Shown one piece after another: positions 16,540-25,194 of a DNA stretch of 26,961 nucleotides. The position numbers and the translations under genes were made by a program. Origin of the DNA: Amphimedon queenslandica (taxonomy: Eukaryota; Porifera; Demospongiae; Haplosclerida; Niphatidae); assembly GCF_000090795.2 (NCBI RefSeq), contig NW_003546252.1, positions 87,852 through 114,812 on the forward strand. The letters are read 5' to 3'. Each line of letters opens with the position of its first letter. Position 1 is the first letter of the stretch. Under the pieces are notes generated by a model. It was given only the letters and a program-made list of their open reading frames with translations, did no database searches and had not been told where the DNA came from.

Positions 16540-18924
16540 AATTAAAACCATGAATAATTATCGTGAAAACCAAGAATATTTAATAACAGATGAGGGAACT
16601 ATTACAAAGGACATAAAATGTTCATCAAAATAGTCAATTATAGACATGAACCTGAAAAACAATAGTTTTTTGTGATACTGTAATATCAGTAATTTTACCA
16701 AATTGAGCATTAATGTCATTGTATTCAAGAACCACAAACATGCCTATTTTATGCATAGTGCTTTGTACTTGTACCCATTTATGATGTTATATAATAGAAT
16801 CACTTGATAAGTTACAGTGTTGAAATGCTTGCTGAAGATCACTTGGTTCACACCAAAATATTTCAGCTGCCTTGCCTAATTTCTACATTTACTGTTATTA
16901 AATTTGGGCAAAATTCCAACTTATATGACAACCAAAATTGATGTTTTTTGGCAATTAATTTTGAAATATTTTTAAAATTACTTCACTGAGAAACTCGTTT
17001 TATGAAACTCCATTATGCTTCTTGCCTCATAGTCCATGTACCAGTTAAGGGACCAAATTTATACAATTGTGAGGCAAAATGCACCATATAGTGCATTTTA
17101 GGAATTATGGCAGTAGAAGTGTAAAGCTCTTTAAACAGCATTATCTTTTCTTCTATAATTATTTCTAAATAAGGTATAATGTCTTTACACATAACAGGGG
17201 CAACAAAATGTTTGAAATTTTAATTAATAGTAATAAGTAATTGTAATTTTTATCATTTTGTGGAACCATGTCACCAACAAGCATTGGCAGCTCCTTCACT
17301 AGGCTAATCATTTGATCTGCTGTTTGGCGAATTTTGAAAATGTTACTCTGTGGGGTTGTTTCAATCAAGAAGGTTTTGAAGAAATAAAATCATAATGCTA
17401 TATTCGTCGGTTAAATTGACTAATTGTAAAATAATCTTGAGAGGAACAATAAGAAATAGCCCTAACTCTTTCTTAGCTACACCTTCAAAAAGGTCATGCA
17501 TAATGTCGTGTGGCAAGGCAGTAGCCACTGAAAACCCCGGAACATCCTCAAGTATGGAACGCCCATTAATGCCATATATAGTTAAAAAGTGAGATTGTAA
17601 TAGACCATCCAATAGTAGGCATTGCCTTTCGTGAGATTCTGGTGTTCTTGAAGTACACTGTCTCTCAAATTACACTTCTGACATTTTGTCGTTTGTGACC
17701 ATGCAGCTTCTACAAATCCTTAAGGCAAAAGAAATGCCTTCCTTAAAACCACCAATTAGATGAGATGCCAAACTATCTCCTAAAAAGGCAAGTAATGCAC
17801 CACAACATACCATAGAATTACGAACTAAGCCATCAAGGTACAAAACTTTTAAATGATCAATAAAAGTAGATAAAAACTTGTCTTCCATAATGCCATATAT
17901 CTTCAAACTTCCCTACAGCAACAAGATATGTTGACACATGAGTTGATCAATAACGAGGGCATAAATTTGCTATAAAGAGGAACACAACCTAACTTACGCC
18001 GTGAAATGTACAGACCTAATGGACTAGTAATTTCTAACTCGTCATAATAAGCTACTATTTGTAATGCTTTCTTATCGACACTGAAAAGTGGGTGTGTTTT
18101 AAAAACAGATCCATCACAAAAATCATGCATCGTTTCATCATCAGGATGCTCCTCTAAAATTTCCTTTCGTATGCTATCATTTTTCAGTAATGCATCTAAG
18201 GTCTTAATTACTGGAACATAATAAAACTTCAGTTTTTTTCTACTGTCTTCTGTCACCAGTAAAATGATCACTTTAAAAGGGATTACCAAATGCAACTTCC
18301 TCAGGTGCCTGTGAAGTAAATCACAAGCAAACAAAAATAAATCGCTTTACCACATATGCAAAATGTTCCATGTAGTACTTTTCTTGTAAATAATTGATTT
18401 CCAGACCAGAACACACATTACAAATTAATGTATCATTAACTTTACGTGCATCAAACACAACATCAGGCGAAATTCCTTTTGCAACTAATTTCTGAGCAAT
18501 CATTGAAGTAATCTTTGAATAATGTATTTCGAATTACTCTGAAATCCACTAATAACGTCTTTTATTGCTTGCTGTGACAAATGGTGACGTTGCGACATAA
18601 GCTGTAAAAACTTTGCTGACTCCAATTTAACCTCTTCTGGTCGAGGTTCAGCTAGAACTTCATTAGTAGATATCATCCAGTTGAATTCATCACAGTCAAG
18701 TACATGTACGTCACTGTCGTCACAAAATACATCCACAAGTTCCATTTGTATACATGCATCTCTCAGACAGGATTGACTAGGTTCAAAACACAGCTGGTTT
18801 GATTCATTCTAGAGTTGACTGGACTGAGAAGGTAAGTATAATGCAGCTCTGTGATAATGGTAAACATGACTAGAGAACAAAGAAGCAGTTTTTACTGAGT
18901 GATCACATCCATTGATCCAACAAA
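16540..18924 (-). pseudogene. IMHD-type transposase-like gene with N-terminal C2H2 finger
   Basis: Read right to left. Exon from 18924 (acceptor CTTTTAG): CWINGCDHSVKTASLFSSHV then YHYH, a C2H2-like finger; then ELVDVFCDDSDVH and LESAKFLQLMSQRHHLSQQA. 18503-18321: NYLQEKYYMEHFAYVV. 18334-17903: LKFYYVPVIKTLDALLKN, DGSVFKTHPLFSVDK and YYDELEITSPLG. 17906-17361: YGIMEDKFLSTFIDHLKVLY, LLAFLGDSLASHLIGGFKEG, ICRSCMVTNDKMSE, TIYGINGRSILEDVPGFS, then ALPHDIMHDLFEGVAKKELG. Then 17360-16870: KELPMLVGDMVP, AIIPKMHYMVHFASQLYKFG, PLTGTWTMRQEA. The tail to about 16540: KWVQVQSTMHKIGMFVVLEY. The order matches a large animal family, probably transposon-derived (EnSpm/CMC-like); the class name is uncertain. 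Lesions: TAA 17672-17670, TGA near 17945, frameshifts near 18000 and 17910, TAA near 17010. Otherwise long and well ordered. Confidence 0.66.
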
Positions 18925-19184
18925 CTAAAAGGAAGTTACTGTCATTAGACTCAGTAAGCCGGATGTGACTGACATAGGCATGGAACAGCAGTTTTACAAA
19001 GAAAACAAAATTGCATAGAAGACATTTTCATCAAGCCACACCTTAAGGGTGTGGCCTTACATCACGTGACAACCACATGGGGCAGGGCATGTGTAGGGTT
19101 TATGGTGCGTTGATCTGATCTGTGTTTGGCAATCTAGCTGTCCGTGTTCTTCACTGGTGTAGTACTCTTGCCTCTCTGTCAGTG
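18925..19184. promoter_or_regulatory. Divergent intergenic region between two head-to-head genes
   Basis: These 260 bp separate the first recognised exon of the minus-strand IMHD-type gene from the plus-strand SAM gene start. It contains a hairpin at 19035-19055 (GCCACACC, TTAAG, GGTGTGGC) and the palindrome TCACGTGA at 19062-19069, an E-box of the USF/MITF class. The first exon of the minus-strand gene may lie further inside, since 18924 is an acceptor. Role as a shared promoter is inference from position and motifs. Confidence 0.35.
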
Positions 19185-20513
19185 ATGTCTAAAGCCGAAT
19201 CTTTTCAGAAGATGTCATCAAATGATGTAGCTGACTACTTCAAGAATGAACTAAGAATTCTTGATTTTATTTGTCAAGCTTTTGAAGGTAAATTTGGTGC
19301 TTTTGCTACAGTGTGCTTTAAGCTATAATGACTGAATAGGACGATTGTTTAGCTAGGTAATGATATGTGCATTACATTTGTCCTCTTGATAGTTTAATTT
19401 TAACCCTTTCTCACCTAATTTTAACCCTATCACACCTCATTATGGGTTTTTGATATATGTGTAATACTATAGTATTTTTAGATGAGATGGTTGATGGGTC
19501 AGCTTTGCTGATCTTACTGAGCAAGATGTTAAAGATATCTGTAAACAAATTGGCCCACAAAAAAATTTATAAACTAATTGTGGAAGTGAGTAGTATTCGT
19601 CAAAAGATGATTTCTATTGCAGATTGTTTTAGATTATAGGTGATACAAAAGATCAGGTAAAGGCTCTTGATACACTTTTGTCTGTTTCTTCTCCAAGTTA
19701 TTCATCTGGACTAGCATCTGATTATCCTAATACACCTGAATCAGCTGCTTCATCCGCTCATGTTGCTGCTCCAAGGGAACTGTTCTTTGCATCATCTGAG
19801 TCTGATGATTCTTCAATTACTACACATAAATCCAGCAAGAAGTTTATTGTTCCTGAAAAATGGCGTCCATTAATTATGCAGTGTATTCAGAAACCTAGTG
19901 AGCCAGAGGCACGTCGAATATTTAGCCCTAGTGTCAGAAATAAGATTATGAGGGACTTAGTGTCACTCAAATGTACACAATGTGGGATTCACCTAAGACA
20001 GCAGAAAGCATTCTTGTTGCTAAATTGCTAGTCAATAAATATCCTTTCATGAAAGACCAAGGAGAGTGTATAACAAGATTTGTAAGTTTTTAATAACTTT
20101 TTATCAATGAAAATATTGCTTAAAAAAATTTTTATTGGTCGCAGGGATCATGGCAAAAGAAAAAAATTGATCATTTACATAATACGAGGGCACCAATGAA
20201 ACAGAAGGCTACTGATTTTCCCGAAGACTCTTCAAGAGCAGAAAAGTATGTCCTAAGTTGAATCCTATTTTGAGCCTTTACCCAGCTTTGTCTACTGATG
20301 TGGGAGGTGTCACACGGTTGTGATGATATCACATTTTCAAGAAATGTTGAGAAAATCAAGACTGAGATGCGTGTTTCTCATCCTAAGAAGCAAATCAGTT
20401 GCAATTCATGGAAGAGATGTATGTACGACAGAGGGAAATGATACTTGGTGTTGGAAGTCACACTATACCAGTAGCACAAACAGTAGAGATTTTACTAACC
20501 AGAATAAATGGGT
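19185..20513 (+). pseudogene. Multi-exon gene with N-terminal SAM-like domain
   Basis: Exon 1 is 19185-19287 (MSKAESFQKMSSNDVADYF, ILDFICQAFE; donor G|GTAAAT). Exon 2 is 19482-19585 (DEMVDGSALL.. to YKLIVE; donor GTGAGT). Exon 3 is 19633-20081 (IIGDTKDQVKALDTLLSVSS, a Ser-rich linker, then KKFIVPEKWRPLIMQCIQKP, FSPSVRNKIMRDLV, then in another frame TQMYTMWDSPKTAESILVAK). Exon 4 is 20145-20245 (GSWQKKKIDHLHNTRAPMKQ). A fifth stretch from 20286 reads EVSHGCDDITFSRNVEKIK. Junctions 1-2, 2-3 and 3-4 are in phase. Exons 1-2 form a SAM-like domain (DVADYF...VDGSALL..L). Exon 2 has two compensating frameshifts: the middle reads better as LTEQDVKDICKQIGPQK. Another frameshift lies near 19960. The C-terminal part resembles an uncharacterised family frequent in sponge predictions. 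It is head-to-head with the IMHD-type gene. Confidence 0.58.
19395..19440 (+). repeat. Short tandem duplication in intron 1
   Basis: TAATTTTAACCCT followed by T/A-rich CACACC or CTCACC occurs twice, about 23 bp apart, inside the first intron of the SAM-domain gene. Confidence 0.5.
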
Positions 20514-20625
20514 AAAATTAAGCATGGTAAAACTTTGGTATTTTGACCTTATCAACAGTTGCCTCAGTTTTAGTTATTGTAACTATATATAAATGGTCAA
20601 AACAACAAAACATTTTTGGCAGTGT

Positions 20626-21000
20626 GGATATACTGCAAGCATGCAAGGTAAATGCATGCATATACTGCAAGCATGCATGGTGCATGCATGCATATATTGC
20701 AAGCATGCATTTGTACATACATGCATATACTGTGTGCATGCACCTTGCATGCATGCATATACTGCTTGCATGCATGGTGCACGCATGCATGCAAGGGGCA
20801 TGGATGCATTTAATGCATGCAAGCATGCTTATACTGCATAGTTTGCATTGTTCATGCATGTATATACTGCACGTACGCAAGGTGCATGCATGCAATATGT
20901 ACTCCATGCATTTTCCATGCATGCACCATGCATGGTCCTTGCATGGATTTGCTATCCTTTCATGTTGCTTGTCATTCCTTGCATGCATTATGCAAGGAAC
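20626..21000. repeat. TGCATGCA palindrome array
   Basis: About 370 bp dominated by TGCATGCA, GCATGC and ATGCAT, with a recurring core GCATGCATATACTGC and its inverse. Because the motif is self-complementary, both strands read alike, and because the octamer is not a multiple of three, several frames on each strand stay open with Met/His/Ala/Cys-rich translations. These frames are repeat artefacts, not genes. The sequence could fold into many small hairpins. Confidence 0.85.
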
Positions 21001-21018
21001 TTCCAATAGAGTTTATTA

Positions 21019-21180
21019 GGTGTTACTGATAATGAATGTTGGAGGTACTAGAGTTGTTCAGGGTTAAAAGACTACTGAAAGTAAGAGAAAACAACCAGAA
21101 ATATAATTATTGCTCCCTTATTATGTGTTACTGCTAATCAAAGTGTTAGAGGTACTTGACATTGTAAAAGGACTATCACA
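21019..21180 (+). repeat. Degenerate direct repeat of about 105 bp
   Basis: GTGTTACTGATAATGAATGT (21021) and GTGTTACTGCTAATCAAAGT (21126) start two diverged copies that also share a following GAGGTACT and AAAAGACT or AAAGGACT. Two copies only. Confidence 0.4.
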
Positions 21181-21240
21181 AGTAGAAGTAATGGATTAAA
21201 CAAATGTAATTGTTAAAATTTAAATAATATACTATAAGTA

Positions 21241-21435
21241 GCATTAAAGCTAATAGTGACACTAGCTTCAATTTTGAATGAAGTTTCTGCAGAATGCCCT
21301 TTTTGTGGTGCTGTATATGGAAAGGACAGCAGCATCCTATTGATATGCTGCGATAACTGTAACACTTGGTTTGACCATAATAGTACAAAGCTAAAGGATA
21401 CTATACCAGAGAATTGTTGCTTTATTAAATTGTAG
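21241..21435 (+). pseudogene. PHD-like zinc-finger fragment
   Basis: One open frame of 64 codons ends at TAG 21433-21435. It contains ILNEVSAECPFCGAVYGKDS, then LLICCDNCNTWFDHNSTKL and ENCC. That matches PHD layout: C-x2-C, I-C-C-D-x-C, W-F, then the H-x2-C pair appears as D-H-N-S, so the last His/Cys ligands are altered. No ATG fits and no acceptor is decisive. It may be the ORF1 finger of an old CR1-like LINE, since the LINE 2.7 kb downstream has a PHD finger, or a fragment of another element. Confidence 0.48.
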
Positions 21436-22009
21436 CTAAATGCTAATGGTTTTATTGTGAGGGGGGTGGTGTTATATTCTATATAAAATAAAATGAAATT
21501 TTAAGTGGAAGAAGGAAAAAAGAGGGACCACAAAATAGGGTAAGGATGAAACAGGAGGGAGAAAAGAAAATAGGAAAATGAAAAAAAGATGAAATAAAAT
21601 TAAATTTAAAATGTACTACTAGTGTTGTGGGCGTGTTTGTATATACATATTTAGAGCAGAGACTTCTTTTCACTCTTGCCATTCTGTGTAGGAGCAAGAA
21701 GTGCCATGAATGCTACATCATTAATTTCCTGATACATCAAGGTTTTTGTTGCTTACCTGGTATGACTTAAAACTGTACTAAATACGGTGCAAATTCCTTG
21801 TGCAAAAAAGGCTAAAATCTGACCAATTTTTGCAATAATTGGTCAATCATCTTAACCAAAAAACTTCTGCACTAAACTTAAAGAAAAAATTAGGCATTCT
21901 CACTCCTTAGAATAATTTATAATAAAAAAGTTTTGCAAGCTAGAAAATTTTTTTGAGTGCCCGATGATGGTGGTGTCCGATCATGCAGAACGTACTCTAG
22001 TACTAAGTT
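21436..22009. other. No gene; purine-rich tract
   Basis: The plus strand at about 21490-21600 is strongly purine-rich (GGAAGAAGGAAAAAAGAGGG and similar). The minus-strand open frame over it is a Phe-rich artefact. The rest holds nothing recognisable. Confidence 0.45.
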
Positions 22010-23340
22010 TTCACTATTTGTGTCTTCTTTACTTAGTTTCATAGAATGGTTATTCTGGTAGTGACTGATGACTTTGATCAAGTTTTTATCATTCGAGTTA
22101 GGTTTATGTATGTTGTTTCATTTGCTACTGACTTTCAAATATTCATTTCTTCCTTCTATAGTTTCATTGTATGGGTTATACCAGAAGTGACTGATCAATC
22201 TCAGTTCGTATCATTTGAGTTTAGTTTTTTAAAATGTTTCATACACTACTGATTACTTTGTATTTGTTTCTTCCTTTCTCACTATTAGTATAGTTTAAAA
22301 CACTAGAAGTGACTGATTAATTTTGAGTTTTTGTCTTTTAGGTTAGTTTTTCATATGCTTCATGTTCTACAGACTTCTCTCTATTTCTTTCTCCTTTTCT
22401 CAGTTTCATTGTATAGTGTATACCAAGTGTAACTTATAGGCTAAGTTTTTATCATTAGAAATTGGTTGAAAAAGATCTTTCATGTACTTCTCAATATTTG
22501 TTTCATTTTTGCTTCATTCATAGTTTGATCAGACTAAGTTCTTACCATTTGAGGTTGGTTAAAAAAAATTTGTTTCATGTAGTACTTACCTCTCACTATT
22601 TATTTCTTCTGTACTCACTTTGGCAGTGTGGTATATACCAGGAGTGACTGATCAGATAATTATCATTTAAGGTTCATTTCTAAATGATAGTTATTGTACC
22701 ACTCACTTTTTACTGTTTGTTTCTTCTATTCTTACTTTCATATAATATACACCAAGAGTGACTTAATAGACTGAGTTCATATGATTTCAGATTTGTTTTT
22801 GAAATGTTGCTTTATGTTTTATTCACGTCTCAGTATTTCTTTCCTATTTTCTCAGTTTCATAACATACTTTCTACTATGAGTCACTCATCAAACTCTGTG
22901 TTCATATGATTAAACATTTGATTGTAATTTCATTTCTCTGTATTTGTTTCTTTTCTTCTGAGTTTCATAATATAGTTTAAACTACTGTGAGAGACTGATC
23001 AGCCTGACTTCTTATATATATTTTTGAAATGATGTTTCATGTTTTATTTACTTTTACTTCGTATACCAGGAGTGACTGATAGGCTAAGTTGTGATCATTA
23101 AAAATTGGTTAAAAAAGATGTTTAACGTACTACTCCTTTCTCACTACTTATTTTTTTTCTCCCACTTTCATGGTATGATCAAAATTGAGTTCTTATCATT
23201 TAGGTTTGTTTTGAAATGATGTTTCATGTACTACTCATATCTTACTTTTCGTTTCTTCTATTGTCAGTTTCATAGTATATTTATACCAGGAGTGACTGAT
23301 CAGACTCATTTTTTATTATGTATGTTTTGTTTCCAAATAA
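22010..23340 (+). repeat. Degenerate satellite-like array, unit about 115 bp, about 11 copies
   Basis: The anchor AGTGACTGAT recurs at about 22060, 22186, 22308, 22643, 23071 and 23291, with weaker forms near 22428, 22758, 22880 and 22990. Intervals are about 110-126 bp or about twice that, apart from one of about 83 bp. Each unit also has ATACCAGGAGTGACTGATCA, TTTCATGT.CTACT and a TTTGTTTCTTC pyrimidine tract. Copies are only moderately alike, so this is old. It carries no gene; the plus-strand open frames (22046-22647) are short and composed of repeat sequence. Confidence 0.8.
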
Positions 23341-23799
23341 TGTTACTTGTCTTCTGACTTCTCACTATGTGACCCCAATATGAGAAAACCTGGCTATCAG
23401 CGGGAATTATTAATTAGAGATATGGCTTCTCAGAGTTGTAAACATAGCACGTCATCAAAACTGAGAATATATCCAAAATGTATTGTATAAAGTATTTCCT
23501 TTCATATGATACCAAGTTTGGCCGATAAATAAGTAAAAAAAGGTAATTTACAGGCCTTTCTTTATGTTGTACACCATGTAAATAATGCAAGACGTCATCA
23601 TAAAAAAGGCTGTAACTCAATTGCATCTGCATGGTTAGACTTCCTATTGCATAAATAATCATAACTCAGCACTAGATGTGTCACATCACATGGAACAAAA
23701 ACCAAAAGGAAAAACTCCACTTAGTTTTAAAAAGTGTATATCTCAATGTTCAATTTTGGAGCATATACCCTGTTTTTTCACATCAGGTGACAAAAGGAG
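23341..23799. other. No recognisable gene
   Basis: Between the satellite-like array and the LINE. The minus-strand open frame 23414-23662 has no family motif. Confidence 0.4.
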
Positions 23800-23982
23800 A
23801 TTGACTCTCCGCCCACATTAATGGTGGTTGACTCTCCAGCTCTGCTCTCTTCTTTGTGTCTTATTCCTGGCTGTTACTTTGTTTTCAGCCAGCCACTAAA
23901 TCTGGTTTGTCAATAATTGATCAGTAGTGTTGTCTGTGTCACTTTTGTTTAGTTACAGGTCAAGTGGCAGAGTTTTGTGACC
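23800..23982 (+). mobile_element. Probable 5' untranslated part of the CR1-like LINE
   Basis: A more GC- and pyrimidine-rich stretch (GACTCTCCAGCTCTGCTCTC) begins near 23800 and leads to ORF1. The change in composition suggests an element boundary. The exact 5' end cannot be set from one copy. Confidence 0.4.
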
Positions 23983-25194
23983 ATGTGGGACTACAGACTC
24001 CAAACTTCCTTTAAACCAGTTTCTCTACCATATATCTCTATGATGCCATCTAATAAAGGTTCCAATCCTACCTCAAGGAAATCTCTTGGTGTATCCTCCC
24101 AAACTCCTACCAAGCCAAGCTCTACTGCTAGTAATAAGCCTATAGCCAAAGGGCCAGTAGTGAAACGAGCACCAGTTGGAAATGGAACCTCTGCTAGTGG
24201 GGCAGCCAATACCATTAACCCTGCTCCCTCTCCCAACTTATCTCCCTCTCAGCAGTCTCAATCAACTGCTGTGTGATGTTTCTGTCTCTCTACCAAGAAA
24301 TCTGGTCACAAGATCGAGTGTGAACTCTGCTTTCACTGGTGTCACAGTAAACGTATTGGAATCAGTGCACCAGTCGCTAAGAATTATCCTTTCATTTGTC
24401 CTTACTGCATGAGATCACTTTTACAGGAAGTATCATCCCTTCAATTGGTTGTTGATGACCTGAAGGAGCAACTCGCCAGTAATAAACAGCAAAATCAACC
24501 TGTGAATAGCGATAGTTCTTCAACATCTCCATCTACTAATTCACTGAGTCAGAACCTATCTCCCAACTCCATTCCCCCCTCTCAGCCCAGTGATTATCAT
24601 CCAGCTAAAAATCAATCTCACTCTTCAGATAGGAGGTTCAATTTAATAGTTCAGGTGTTGGGGAACAGTTAGCTGGTACTCCTAGAGCTATTCGCCTCAG
24701 AGAAGACTCTGTAGAGATTTCTTCTATCCTTTCTCCTCCCCTCTTTTTCTAATCATTCTGTTCGAGATTGTTATAGACTGGGCAAATACTAGCCCAACAG
24801 CACTTGTCCACTATTTGTTACTGTCTCGCGCCTCTGATGTAGCTACCATTCTTTCAAATAAATTATCATTTGCCGATCGTCCTCATTTAAGAATTTCTCC
24901 CGACCTTCCTCCCCATTTAAGGAAGTCTCGCTCTATTCTACTCAAGGTACGTTATGACCTCATTTCATCCGACATTAAAAGAAAGAATATCAGCATCATT
25001 TCTGATTCAATTTTTTCGTGAACCATGTCAAAAGAGGGTCTGTTATAAATCAAGTTTTTAAGGAGTGTGCTCAATTATCTGAGGATGTAGGCACTGGCAA
25101 CAGTGTTAGTAATCCTCCTTCCCCTCCAACAGATGTTGCTGATAGTCCTCTTATGGACCAAAATCTTTCCTCCACATCCAGTACTACTAACTGA
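23983..25194 (+). pseudogene. CR1-like LINE ORF1 with PHD finger
   Basis: ATG at 23983 opens MWDYRLQTSFKPVSLPYISM, a Ser/Pro/Thr-rich stretch, then a TGA (24274-24276). The same frame resumes with CFCLSTKKSGHKIECELCF, HWCHSKRIGI and YPFICPYC, a PHD finger (C-x-C...C-x2-C..HWCH...C-x2-C) near codons 100-140. A coiled-coil-like LQEVSSLQLVVDDLKEQLAS and a Ser-rich linker follow, up to a stop at about 24670. After frameshifts the nucleic-acid-binding part reads SVRDCYRLGKY, SRASDVATILSNKLSFADRP, PPHLRKSRSILLKVRYDLIS, then VNHVKRGSVINQVFKE to TGA 25192. PHD-bearing ORF1s are known from CR1-group LINEs; they bind RNA in the RNP. It is followed directly by ORF2. Two or more lesions make it non-functional. 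Confidence 0.72.

Noticed and set aside
20518-21029. Six overlapping His/Cys/Met-rich open frames
   Set aside because: They arise from the TGCATGCA palindromes, which avoid stops in many frames on both strands; no start context, family motif or codon bias supports a protein.
23991-24236. Minus-strand open frame antisense to LINE ORF1
   Set aside because: It is a shadow of the Ser/Pro/Thr-rich ORF1 stretch.
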